DNA of 64,000 nucleotides. Origin: Polaribacter sp. Hel_I_88. Lineage in GTDB: Bacteria; Bacteroidota; Bacteroidia; Flavobacteriales; Flavobacteriaceae. Below are positions 8,571-16,968 of the stretch, one piece after another. The DNA is taken from assembly GCF_000687935.1 (NCBI RefSeq), contig NZ_JHZZ01000001.1:1674001-1738000 (forward strand), read 5' to 3'. The position numbers and the translations under genes are program-made. Within the stretch, counting starts at the first letter, position 1; each line of letters opens with the position of its first letter. The notes below the pieces were generated by a model. That model did no database searches and had not been told where the DNA came from. It saw only the letters and a program-made list of their open reading frames with translations.

Positions 8571-9068
8571 ATGAGAATGATGCATAAACTTACATTCGTA
8601 ATATTCCTTATAATTTTTACTTCTTGTAACATAAGTACCAAAACAAAAAGAATTAATAGAAATTTAATAGACAATAAAAACATTTCATTGTTAAATATTG
8701 ATGAAGACAATAAAGTACTTATTAGAAAAGATTACTATGGAACCTATTCATTTACCAGCTGGAATGCTTATAATGTAGCCAACACACAAGTTCATCAAGT
8801 TGAAAATTTAGATTATAATAGCTCTGTACAAAGAATTGAAAATTTGAAAAAGAACATCTCAAAATTATCTTCAACAATACCTGATTGGTTAGAAACTAAC
8901 AAAGTTTTAAAAGAAATAGAAGATGTTAAAGAAGAGTATGCAACATTACTAAAAGAGAAAGATAAAACCACACAAGATATCAGAGAAAACTGGGAAGACC
9001 TTAGTGAAGAATTTGATGATTTACGCCAAGAATTGAGTGAAACAATTAAAGATTATAGAACTGAATAA
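8571..9068 (+). CDS. Coiled-coil lipoprotein, paralogue of the gene at 12320
   Basis: 165 residues from the ATG at 8571; earlier TTG codons fall inside the promoter. The signal peptide has lipobox FTSC near residue 20. The mature part has a short Trp/Tyr-rich segment (YYGTYSFTSWNAYNV), then long charged helices from about residue 75 to the end, with heptad pattern and SSTIPDWLETNKVLKEIEDV. The same block occurs in the protein at 12320 (NTIPSWLKTEEVMEDVADI), and the downstream part also matches (LSEEFDDLRQELSETI against LSEKFDDLKEELDETV). Function unknown; a periplasmic envelope role is inferred from the lipoprotein signal and coiled coil. Confidence 0.7.
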   Translation: MRMMHKLTFVIFLIIFTSCNISTKTKRINRNLIDNKNISLLNIDEDNKVLIRKDYYGTYSFTSWNAYNVANTQVHQVENLDYNSSVQRIENLKKNISKLSSTIPDWLETNKVLKEIEDVKEEYATLLKEKDKTTQDIRENWEDLSEEFDDLRQELSETIKDYRTE

Positions 9069-9130
9069 TTCTTGCTTTTATTTTTTGAAATTGTTATTTT
9101 TATAAGAATCAACCAAACTTAAAAACGACT

Positions 9131-9478
9131 ATGAAAACATTTCTAAAAATTTTATTAACAGCATTGGCAGTTATACTTTTGGCTAATATTTTACCAGGTG
9201 TAGCAGTTGCTGGTTATGTTTCTGCTATAGTTGTGGCCATTGTAGTTGCCTTGTTAAATATGATTGTTAGACCACTTTTAATCTTTTTAACATTACCTGC
9301 AACTCTTATAACTTTTGGATTATTCATTTTTGTAATTAATGCAATTATAATTTTATTGGCAGATAAATTAATTGATGGTTTTACAGTTACAGGTTTTTGG
9401 GCAGCGCTTTTCTTTAGTATTTTACTGTCTATATTTAGATCGTTTTTATTTTCTTTGTTAGAGGATAAAAAACAATAA
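9131..9478 (+). CDS. Phage holin family protein (YvlD-like, four TM helices)
   Basis: 115 residues, four hydrophobic helices with the signature LLNMIVRPLLIFLTLPATLITFGLFIFVINAIIILL. This is the Phage_holin_4_2 family (YvlD/YkvS-like) found across bacteria, not tied to prophage. Members are small inner-membrane proteins often linked to envelope stress; the biochemical role is unknown. It ends one base before the stop of the convergent sua5 gene. No phage genes surround it, so the family name should not be read as a lysis function. Confidence 0.8.
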   Translation: MKTFLKILLTALAVILLANILPGVAVAGYVSAIVVAIVVALLNMIVRPLLIFLTLPATLITFGLFIFVINAIIILLADKLIDGFTVTGFWAALFFSILLSIFRSFLFSLLEDKKQ

Positions 9479-10441
9479 TTAGTCTATAAAAGCAGCTCTT
9501 TCTAAACGATCGTTCATCGATTTTCCTAAGCCGAAATTTGGCATTTTTTCTACAATAATTACATCTAAATTTAAAGAATCTAATTGATGCAAACTGTCGT
9601 ACAATTTTGATGCAGCTTCATGTAAGTTTTTTTCTTCGGATAAAATAATCTGAGTATCAATTTTATCGCTTTTATAAAAAGTATCGAAAGTTAAAACACC
9701 TATTTTTTTTGTGGAATGTTTTTCAATTTCTGAAACAATATCAGTCGTTAAAACTGTTTGTGTTTTTGGCGAATAATGTTTGTTCAACATTCCAGGAGCA
9801 TCAGGATTTTCTTCCTTTTTATTTTTGATGGATATTTTACCAACAACAGCTTCAATATCTTCTAAAGACAAAGCACCCAATCTGTAAATTATGGGTTCAT
9901 CATTTTCAAAACCGATAATCGTAGATTCTATACCATTTTTACAAAAACCACCATCCAAAACCATTTTGAGATCATTTTTAAAGTAATTTTCTACGTGTTC
10001 AGGTTTTGTTGGACTAATATTGTTAAAAGGGTTGGCACTTGGTGCTGCCAAAGGGAAAGGCAATTGCTCTAAAAGCGATAAAGTTACAGGATGATTTGGC
10101 ACACGTACTGCAACAGTATCTTTACCAGCAGTAATTATATCTGGAATATTCTTGTTCTTTTTCAACACCAATGTCATAGAACCAGGCCAGAAAGTATTGG
10201 CTAATATTCTCGCTTTTTCAGGAATTTCGCTAACAATCGTTTCCAACGCATCAACTGAAGAAATATGTACAATTAAAGGATTAAAAAACGGACGCTTTTT
10301 AGTTTCGAAAATACGTTTTATGGCTTTTTCGCTAAAAATATTACCAGCCAAACCATACACAGTTTCTGTAGGAATTGCAACCAACTCTTCGTTTTCTAAT
10401 AACGAAATTGCTTTCTGTATGTCTTTAGAAATAATGCTCAT
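9479..10441 (-). CDS. Threonylcarbamoyl-AMP synthase (Sua5/YwlC type)
   Basis: 320 residues from the ATG at 10441; a TTG four codons earlier is less likely. The N-terminal YrdC domain (about 5-195) has IPTETVYGLAGN, the KKRPFFNPL basic motif and LAAPSANPF. The linker motif PGMLNKHYSPKT leads into the Sua5 C-terminal domain (about 225-320). The enzyme makes threonylcarbamoyl-AMP from Thr, bicarbonate and ATP, the first step of t6A37 in tRNAs that read ANN codons. It lies 38 bases behind the pseudouridine synthase gene on the same strand, so the two RNA-modification genes probably share a transcript. Confidence 0.95.
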   Translation of the reverse strand: MSIISKDIQKAISLLENEELVAIPTETVYGLAGNIFSEKAIKRIFETKKRPFFNPLIVHISSVDALETIVSEIPEKARILANTFWPGSMTLVLKKNKNIPDIITAGKDTVAVRVPNHPVTLSLLEQLPFPLAAPSANPFNNISPTKPEHVENYFKNDLKMVLDGGFCKNGIESTIIGFENDEPIIYRLGALSLEDIEAVVGKISIKNKKEENPDAPGMLNKHYSPKTQTVLTTDIVSEIEKHSTKKIGVLTFDTFYKSDKIDTQIILSEEKNLHEAASKLYDSLHQLDSLNLDVIIVEKMPNFGLGKSMNDRLERAAFID

Positions 10442-10479
10442 AATTAGTTGCAAAATTACATATAAAATAAATAGATTTT

Positions 10480-12150
10480 TTAAAAATCAGCATCAACTGT
10501 AAAACTCATTTTTTTGTGGGTTGTTGGGTGCAAAAATTCAATAAATTGCGCATGCAAATGCAATCTATTTGCTTTTTTACCATACAAATCATCACCCAAA
10601 ATAGGCATATTTAAACCATTTTTATGAGCTGAATGCACTCGTAATTGATGTGTTCTGCCAGTAATTGGATAAAAATAAACTCGAGTTTTTCCATTTTCTT
10701 TTTGGATGATTTCCCAATTGGTTTCTGCATTTTTTCCATGCACAAAATCTACCAATTGTTTTGGCCTGTCATCTAAATCTACTCTAATTGGCAGTTTTAT
10801 AGTGCCTTTTTTTGTTGATAAATCTCCATTTAACAAAGCAACATAGCGTTTTTTTACAGTTCTATTTATAAACTGTGCTTGTAAAACTTTATTGGCTTCT
10901 TTTGTTTTTGTCAACAGTAAAATACCAGAGGTAGACATGTCCAATCTATGCACAATTAAGGGGCCAGATGCTGTTGGGTATTGCTCTTTAATTCTACTAT
11001 ATACAGAATCTTGAATTGTCTTACCTGGAACAGATAAAAATTCAGCAGGTTTGTTGACTACAATTAAAACATCATCTTCAAAAATAATGTCAAGTTTTTT
11101 GTCTTCGGATAAATTTTCTAGCAACAAATTTTTCTCCATTTCAATTCCTTGCAACATGTGGTTTAAAATGGGTTTGCATCTACTTTGGCAAGCAGGATAG
11201 TAGTTTTTGTGTTTTCTAATAGCTGAATTAGGCGAAATTCCCCACCAAAATTCTGCCATACAAATTGGTGTTAAATCGTTTGCAAACGCATAATTTAATA
11301 ATTTTGGAGCAGCACATTCTCCAGAACCTGCAGGAGGTTTTATAGTTGGATCATCAAAAATAGCTAACAAACTTTTTAATTCTTTTTGTTGATTTAAAAA
11401 TGCATATTTACTGAATAAAGTTTGTTGTAAAAAGTTCGATTTTTCCCTTCGTTCCTTTTTAAGAAATGCAATTCTATCTTCAAAAAAAGCCAATTCTTTA
11501 TCTGATTTTTCAATTTTTGTTTGATAATATTCTACTAGTTCTTTATAAAAAAACTGATCGTTATAACTTTCTTGTGTTAGTTTTTCAGTTAACTTTTTAA
11601 AATCGAAATCATTTAAAATACCTGTTGCATTTTTCTTTCTAAGTTTTCTATCTTTTTTAGAAAGTTTCATTTTTTTGCGTTGATGTTCTAAATCATCAGC
11701 AACTGTTTGATGTAATTTTTTATTTGCTTTTTTAGTAACGATGTAGTTTTTATCTTTCTTTAGGTTACTTAATTCTTCATTAATTTTATCAATTTCACCT
11801 TCACCTTTCATGTAAAAACTACCTTCAGTTCTCATATTAAACACAGGAGGAACAAATTTTTCTGGCAAACTTTTATCAGCCAACTTGCCAGAAAAAGCCG
11901 CTAAATAGCCAATTTCATTATTTTTATTTTTTACCACCAAAACTCCAAACATCTTACCAACTGGCAATTCATCCAAAGTTGAATTGATGCCAAAATTGTG
12001 TTTAAAATCTGTTTGATTTTCTAAATAATGGTGAATTTCTTCTGCTGCAAAAACCGCTAAAGGATGAGCATCATAATAAAAAGGAAACGTAAATTTATCT
12101 GGAAGACTAATTTTAGAAATATCAGATTTAAAATGTAGAAAGTGTTTCAA
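10480..12150 (-). CDS. RluA-family pseudouridine synthase with long N-terminal extension
   Basis: 556 residues from a TTG at 12150. A TTG at 12189 would give 569, but it lies upstream of the -7 box at 12169-12176, so it is rejected. The C-terminal synthase domain (about 350-556) has HRLDMSTSG with catalytic Asp404 and ITGRTHQLRVH. RluA-type enzymes isomerise uridine in rRNA or tRNA. The N-terminal 340 residues contain a highly charged coiled coil (about 115-250) and a segment with four Cys at about 279, 297, 321 and 325 (PPAGSGECAAPKLL, CMAEFWWG, YPACQSRC). This architecture is a known RluA subtype, but the role of the extension is not known to me. sua5 follows after 38 bases. Confidence 0.88.
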   Translation of the reverse strand: MKHFLHFKSDISKISLPDKFTFPFYYDAHPLAVFAAEEIHHYLENQTDFKHNFGINSTLDELPVGKMFGVLVVKNKNNEIGYLAAFSGKLADKSLPEKFVPPVFNMRTEGSFYMKGEGEIDKINEELSNLKKDKNYIVTKKANKKLHQTVADDLEHQRKKMKLSKKDRKLRKKNATGILNDFDFKKLTEKLTQESYNDQFFYKELVEYYQTKIEKSDKELAFFEDRIAFLKKERREKSNFLQQTLFSKYAFLNQQKELKSLLAIFDDPTIKPPAGSGECAAPKLLNYAFANDLTPICMAEFWWGISPNSAIRKHKNYYPACQSRCKPILNHMLQGIEMEKNLLLENLSEDKKLDIIFEDDVLIVVNKPAEFLSVPGKTIQDSVYSRIKEQYPTASGPLIVHRLDMSTSGILLLTKTKEANKVLQAQFINRTVKKRYVALLNGDLSTKKGTIKLPIRVDLDDRPKQLVDFVHGKNAETNWEIIQKENGKTRVYFYPITGRTHQLRVHSAHKNGLNMPILGDDLYGKKANRLHLHAQFIEFLHPTTHKKMSFTVDADF

Positions 12151-12168
12151 TTTGCTTTTAATAAATGT

Positions 12169-12198
12169 CAAAGATAGGCAGTTTATCAAGATAACAAA
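12169..12198 (-). promoter_or_regulatory. Promoter of the pseudouridine synthase-sua5 operon
   Basis: On the minus strand TTTG (12198-12195) is followed after 18 bases by TATCTTTG (12176-12169), a full -33/-7 match for the Bacteroidetes primary sigma factor. It decides the downstream TTG (12150) as start. Confidence 0.75.
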
Positions 12199-12256
12199 GA
12201 AATAGATTTTTTTTAAAACTGATTTTTCTGCATTCTCTAAAGAGTTAAAACAAACC

Positions 12257-12297
12257 TTATTTGCGTTAAGTGAAATCTTACTATTCCTTTAATTTTG
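12257..12297 (+). promoter_or_regulatory. Promoter of the second coiled-coil lipoprotein
   Basis: -7 box TAATTTTG at 12290-12297; element TTATTTGCGTTAA at 12257-12269, again 33 bases from first base to first base. The leader TATCAAACATTAAAACAATC resembles that of the paralogue at 8571. Confidence 0.65.
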
Positions 12298-12319
12298 TAT
12301 CAAACATTAAAACAATCAT

Positions 12320-13033
12320 ATGAAAAATATAAAAATAAACTCAATAAAATTATTTGCATTAGCATTTACAGCGTCAAGTTTTATGCTTGTTTCTTGTGAT
12401 ACAACAAAGAAAAATACCACAGATACTAATGTTGTAGAAAAAGTAGAGATTGAAAAAGATAACTTAGAAGTCGAAAAAGAAACCTTAGATGGTAATTTAG
12501 ATAACGCTGAATTAAAAGAAGGGGAAGTTAAAACGCGCACATATATAATGAAAGAACAAACGCCAATTGTATACAATTTAGATGCAAATGGTATTGCTGG
12601 TTTTGATGATTGGGCAGATTTTACAGTCATAAACTACGAATTGGCAGCAATTAGAAAAGCGAATTATATTACCACTACTCAGCGTGTAAAAAACATGAAT
12701 TATAGAATTGCAAATCTAGGAAACACCATTCCTTCTTGGTTAAAAACGGAAGAAGTTATGGAAGATGTTGCAGATATTCAAAAAGAATATTTAGAGTTGA
12801 TTAAAGAAAGTAATGCTTCTGAAAATGAGGTAAAAGAAAACTTAGAAGAGCTTTCAGAAAAATTTGATGATTTAAAAGAAGAGTTAGATGAGACAGTTGC
12901 TCAATATGTAAAAATTCATGAAAGCGCAATTGAAGAATTTAACGAAGAATACAAAAAAGGAAAAATTGAAGCTGCTATTGAGGAATATAATGAAGAAATA
13001 AAAAAACTAGATAAAATTATAGATAATAAATAG
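12320..13033 (+). CDS. Coiled-coil lipoprotein, paralogue of the gene at 8571
   Basis: 237 residues. The lipoprotein signal ends LVSC (Cys26) and is followed by a Thr/Lys/Glu-rich linker. From about residue 95 the protein matches the 8571 gene product: a Trp-containing segment (DDWADFTVINYE), NTIPSWLKTEEVMEDV and a helical region ELSEKFDDLKEELDETV. It has an extra acidic helical tail (about 190-237, EEFNEEYKKGKIEAAIEEYNEE) that the shorter paralogue lacks. Both genes have the same promoter layout, so they are probably co-regulated. Function unknown; an envelope location is inferred. Confidence 0.7.
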   Translation: MKNIKINSIKLFALAFTASSFMLVSCDTTKKNTTDTNVVEKVEIEKDNLEVEKETLDGNLDNAELKEGEVKTRTYIMKEQTPIVYNLDANGIAGFDDWADFTVINYELAAIRKANYITTTQRVKNMNYRIANLGNTIPSWLKTEEVMEDVADIQKEYLELIKESNASENEVKENLEELSEKFDDLKEELDETVAQYVKIHESAIEEFNEEYKKGKIEAAIEEYNEEIKKLDKIIDNK

Positions 13034-13071
13034 TATTTAATGAATTAACCAGAAAGAAGAAAAAGTTTTTT

Positions 13072-13107
13072 AAAATAGGGTAGATTTTTGAAGTCTATCC
13101 TATTTTT
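13072..13107 (+). terminator. Bidirectional terminator between convergent genes
   Basis: Arms 13072-13084 and 13094-13106 (AAAATAGGGTAGA with TCTATCCTATTTT) form a 13-bp stem with one G-T pair, flanked by A and T runs. It serves the lipoprotein gene and perhaps the minus-strand gene at 13134. Confidence 0.75.
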
Positions 13108-13133
13108 ATGCAAATTATGTATTGATACAATGT

Positions 13134-13517
13134 TTAATATGCTGTTGCAGAAGGACAAAATAACAAATCTGTAGGCGTATCAACATCATATAAATATTGG
13201 TGACCTCTAGTTTCTTTTTTACAAAAAGGTTCAATTAACCTTACCATTTTTTTGAAACCTTCTAACGTTAAAATACAGAAAAAATTTTCATTGTCTTTGG
13301 TTAAAATTCCTTCATCAGATTTAAATAATCCAAAAATTAAATTGCAATTTCTAGATTCAATAAAATCTACTTCTGCTAAATTTAATTTCTGTTTTTTATG
13401 GATCACAGTTTCTTCTAACAACTTCTTAAATTTGTTAGCTTCTTTTTTATCAAAATTATACAAACGAACCAAATTTTCGTCAAGTCCATTATAGTTTTCT
13501 ATGTAATCTACTTCCAT
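13134..13517 (-). CDS. Conserved-looking cytosolic protein of unknown function
   Basis: 127 residues from the ATG at 13517; 13 extra in-frame codons upstream look non-native. The start MEVDYIENYNGLDENLVRLYNFDKKEANKF and the centre (FIESRNCNLIFGLFKSDEGI, FFCILTLEGFKKMVRLIEPF) suggest an alpha/beta fold with no signal peptide or membrane segment. I recall similar small proteins in other flavobacteria but know no function. It sits alone between a bidirectional terminator and a block of repeats. Confidence 0.6.
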   Translation of the reverse strand: MEVDYIENYNGLDENLVRLYNFDKKEANKFKKLLEETVIHKKQKLNLAEVDFIESRNCNLIFGLFKSDEGILTKDNENFFCILTLEGFKKMVRLIEPFCKKETRGHQYLYDVDTPTDLLFCPSATAY

Positions 13518-13553
13518 TTTGTTTTTATAATATTGTAATTTCTGATTAAAAAG

Positions 13554-13736
13554 CACTTCGACAAGCTCAGTGTGACATTATTAATATTAATTCAAATTGT
13601 TAATTGGCTAATAAAAATTATAGTTAATTTTAAATATTCATAATCACAATTCCTAATGGCAATTAGTTTAACGTCTGTAAGTCTGAGTTTGTCGAAGACA
13701 GTAACGATATTATTCTTCGATAAGCTCAGAAAGACT
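13554..13736. repeat. REP-like intergenic repeats (TGAGCTTGTCGAAG family)
   Basis: Three copies of one motif: ACTTCGACAAGCTCAGT (13555-13571, minus orientation), TCTGAGTTTGTCGAAGA (13682-13698) and TTCTTCGATAAGCTCAGA (13713-13730). The last two form a hairpin of about 17 bp with two mismatches. Motifs of this kind recur between genes in flavobacterial chromosomes. Confidence 0.65.
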
Positions 13737-13781
13737 TTGTAAAATTTAATTGTTTTTAGTAAGGATAACATAATTAAATTT

Positions 13782-16625
13782 CTAATGCGCTTCCAACCAA
13801 TTATAACCAATACCAACTTCGACATCTAAAGGGACCTCCATTTTAAAGGCGTTTTCCATTTCGAATTTAATAATTGGTTTTACAATTTCTAATTCGTCTT
13901 TTGGCACATCAAAAACCAATTCATCATGCACTTGCAATAACATTTTAGATTTAAAACCTTCTTTCTCAAAACGATTATGAATATTAATCATCGCTAATTT
14001 AATAATGTCTGCTGCAGAACCTTGAATTGGGGCGTTTACAGCATTTCTTTCAGCTCCACTTCTTACCATCGCATTTCTAGAATTGATATCTTTTAAATAT
14101 CTACGTCTGTTTAAAACAGTTTCTACATAGCCTTTTTCTCTAGCAAAATCAACTTGACTAGACATATAGGCTTTCAGTTTTGGATACGTTTCATAATAGG
14201 TGTCAATCAATTCTTTGGCATCACTTCTGCTCAAATCTGTTTGATTGCTCAATCCAAAAGCAGAAACTCCGTAAATAATTCCAAAATTGACGGTTTTTGC
14301 GTTACTTCTTTGCTCACGAGTTACGTCTTTAAGTTCCACATTAAAAACTTTAGAGGCTGTTGAAGCATGAATATCTTCTCCATTTTTAAAGGCGTTAATC
14401 ATGGTTTCTTCTTTGCTTAAAGCTGCAATAATTCGCAATTCAATTTGAGAATAATCTGCTGCTAACAAAACATGATCATTATTTCTTGGGATAAAAGCTT
14501 TACGCACTTCACGCCCTCTTTCTGTTCTTATTGGAATGTTTTGCAAGTTCGGATTGTTAGAACTCAACCTTCCTGTTGCAGCAACTGCTTGCATATATTG
14601 TGTGTGAATTCGCCCAGTTTTTGGGTTGATTTCATTTGGCAACGCATCAACATAGGTACTTTGTAATTTTTTATATTGTCGATATTCCTGAATATTTCTG
14701 ATAATTTCGTGGTCTTTTGCCAAATACGATAAAATATCTTCGCCAGTTTTATACTGACCCGTTTTTGTCTTTTTAGGTTTGTCAACTAACTTCATGTTTT
14801 CAAAAAGAACGATTCCCAATTGTTTAGGCGAAGCAATATTAAATTCTTCTCCTGCCAATTCGTAAATGTTTTTTTCAAGCCTGTTGATGTCATCAGTCAA
14901 TGCAACAGAAAGTTCGTTTAAAAATTCTGTGTTGATGTTTATTCCTTCAATTTCCATGGCTGTTAATACAGAAACCAAAGGCAATTCTACATCATTAAAT
15001 AATTTTGTTACGTTTCCAGTTTCTAATTCGCCTGCAAAATGTTCTTTTAATTGATAAGTAATATCTGCATCTTCTACAGCGTATTCTGTTTGATCTTTAA
15101 TAGGAACATCTCTCATAGAAAGTTGATTTTTACCTTTTTTACCAATCAAATCAGTAATTGAAACTGGTTGATAATTCAAATAGGTTTCTGCCAAAACATC
15201 CATATTATGCCTCATATCTGGGTTGATCAAATAATGAGCAATCATAGTATCAAACAATTTTCCTTTTACAGGCATTTTATAATTTGATAAAACTTTGATA
15301 TCATACTTTAAATTATGTCCAATTTTTTCAATTTCTTGGGATTCAAAAAATGGTCTAAATTCTTCTAAAATTGTTGCTGTTTCCTCTTGATTTTCTGGAA
15401 ACGAAACATAATATCCTTTGCCAGCTTCAAAAGAAAAAGCAATTCCAATAAGTTCAACTTCTAACGCTTTTAAACCTGTAGTTTCTGTATCAAAACAAAC
15501 TGAATTTTGTTGCATCAATTTATCAATTAGCAATTTTCTAGAAAAAGGAGAATCTATATGTTGATAAAAGTGATTTGTGTTTTCTATATTTTTAAAACCA
15601 GATGCAGTTTGTGCTTCTGAAATGCTTCCTGCTCCTGGAGCAGCAAATAAATCAAACTGACCTTCAACTGGTGGTACAGATTTTTTAGAGGTAGATTTTT
15701 CATCGGTAGTATTTTCTGCTGAATTTACTCTTTCTGCATTTTCTTCGGCGAAGGTTTTTAAGAAGTTGGTTAATAAGTTTCTAAACTCTAACTCATTAAA
15801 AATCTCGGTAACTTTTTCAATATCTGGTTGATCTAATGTAAAATCTTTGGCGTTAAATGTTACAGGAACATCTAACATAATGGTTGCTAATTTTTTAGAA
15901 AGTAAGCCCAATTCTTTAGCAGCTTCTACTTTTTCTTTCATTTTTCCTTTTAGCTGATCTGTATTTTCCAAAAGGTTTTCCATAGAACCAAATTGTGCTA
16001 AAAACTTTTTGGCAGTTTTTTCTCCAACTCCAGGTAAACCAGGAATATTATCAGAAGAATCGCCCATCATTCCCAGAAAATCGATAACTTGTAAAGGATC
16101 TGTAATTTCGAATTTAGCCAACACTTCTGGAACGCCCCAAATATCATAACCACCTCCAAAACGTGGTTTGTACATAAAAATATTTTCGGAAACCAATTGT
16201 GCAAAATCCTTATCTGGAGTTACCATAAACGTTTGGTAGCCTTCTTTTTCTGCTTGCTTAGAAAGTGTGCCAATTACATCATCTGCTTCAAAACCTTCTT
16301 TTACCATAATGGGTATATGCATGGCTTTTAATATTTCATAAATAAATGGAATGGCGTCTTTAATAGGTTCTGGAGTTACATCTCTATTGGCTTTGTATTC
16401 CTCAAACATTTCAACTCTATCTACACTGCCACCTTTGTCAAAACAAACTGCTAAATGATCTGGTCTTTCACGTTTAATAACATCTAAAAGTGAGTTCATA
16501 AAACCCATAATTGCAGAAGTATCTAATCCTTTGCTATTGATTCTTGGGTTTTTTATAAATGCGTAATATCCACGAAAAATTAATGCGTATGCATCCACTA
16601 AAAAAAGTCTTTTTTGATCTGCCAT
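13782..16625 (-). CDS. polA: DNA polymerase I with active proofreading domain
   Basis: 947 residues, full length. 5'-3' exonuclease domain (about 1-290): LFLVDAYALIFRGYYAF, EADDVIGTL, PDKDFAQLV and GDSSDNIPGLPGVGEKTA. 3'-5' exonuclease domain (about 345-530): CFDTETTG (Asp and Glu present), GHNLKYDIKVL and YAVEDADITYQL, so proofreading should be intact. Polymerase domain (about 570-947): motif A DYSQIELR, motif B RSNAKTVNFGIIYG, motif C QVHDELVF. It acts in Okazaki fragment processing and repair. A repeat cluster lies upstream and no operon partner is evident. Confidence 0.98.
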   Translation of the reverse strand: MADQKRLFLVDAYALIFRGYYAFIKNPRINSKGLDTSAIMGFMNSLLDVIKRERPDHLAVCFDKGGSVDRVEMFEEYKANRDVTPEPIKDAIPFIYEILKAMHIPIMVKEGFEADDVIGTLSKQAEKEGYQTFMVTPDKDFAQLVSENIFMYKPRFGGGYDIWGVPEVLAKFEITDPLQVIDFLGMMGDSSDNIPGLPGVGEKTAKKFLAQFGSMENLLENTDQLKGKMKEKVEAAKELGLLSKKLATIMLDVPVTFNAKDFTLDQPDIEKVTEIFNELEFRNLLTNFLKTFAEENAERVNSAENTTDEKSTSKKSVPPVEGQFDLFAAPGAGSISEAQTASGFKNIENTNHFYQHIDSPFSRKLLIDKLMQQNSVCFDTETTGLKALEVELIGIAFSFEAGKGYYVSFPENQEETATILEEFRPFFESQEIEKIGHNLKYDIKVLSNYKMPVKGKLFDTMIAHYLINPDMRHNMDVLAETYLNYQPVSITDLIGKKGKNQLSMRDVPIKDQTEYAVEDADITYQLKEHFAGELETGNVTKLFNDVELPLVSVLTAMEIEGININTEFLNELSVALTDDINRLEKNIYELAGEEFNIASPKQLGIVLFENMKLVDKPKKTKTGQYKTGEDILSYLAKDHEIIRNIQEYRQYKKLQSTYVDALPNEINPKTGRIHTQYMQAVAATGRLSSNNPNLQNIPIRTERGREVRKAFIPRNNDHVLLAADYSQIELRIIAALSKEETMINAFKNGEDIHASTASKVFNVELKDVTREQRSNAKTVNFGIIYGVSAFGLSNQTDLSRSDAKELIDTYYETYPKLKAYMSSQVDFAREKGYVETVLNRRRYLKDINSRNAMVRSGAERNAVNAPIQGSAADIIKLAMINIHNRFEKEGFKSKMLLQVHDELVFDVPKDELEIVKPIIKFEMENAFKMEVPLDVEVGIGYNWLEAH

Positions 16626-16718
16626 TTTATCTATAATTGTAAAAGGATAAAACTACAAAAAACTGTGTAAAATTGGGCTTTTTATGTTGATGATTTTGAT
16701 AAGAATCTTTGTTGGCGA

Positions 16719-16958
16719 TTAATGCCGCGAATTCACGAATTATAAGTTTATAAGAAAATAGCAAGTGTTATTTCCCTTTCTGGAAACATCTCACGAAAAA
16801 CTACGCACAGTTTTGAGACTCTTTCAGAGTGACAAATTACTTGTTATAAAGTTTGAGGAAAAAGTAGCATGTATTATTTGTTATGCTGAAAGCATCTCAC
16901 GTAAACCTTTATAACTTGCTTCATGAATAAAAAATCTGTGAATTCGTGGCATCAAATT
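16719..16958. repeat. Degenerate inverted intergenic repeat element
   Basis: The 343-bp gap between polA and the hydroxylase gene holds this element and no gene. The outer ends are inverted copies: ATGCCGCGAATTCACGAATT at 16722-16741, and on the opposite strand ATGCCACGAATTCACAGATT ending near 16932. Inside are further inverted pieces around CATCTCACG (16788-16796 and 16893-16901) and a CTTTCAGAGTGACAA segment. No open frame is present, so it looks like a decayed repeat or miniature element. Confidence 0.5.
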
Positions 16959-16968
16959 AAAAAATCAT

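Noticed and set aside
9131..9478. Holin-like gene as evidence of a prophage
   Set aside because: The family is widespread in non-phage contexts, and no phage gene is near.
12151..12189. TTG at 12189 as the start of the pseudouridine synthase
   Set aside because: A full -33/-7 promoter (12198-12169) lies at or downstream of this codon, so the transcript would begin after it.
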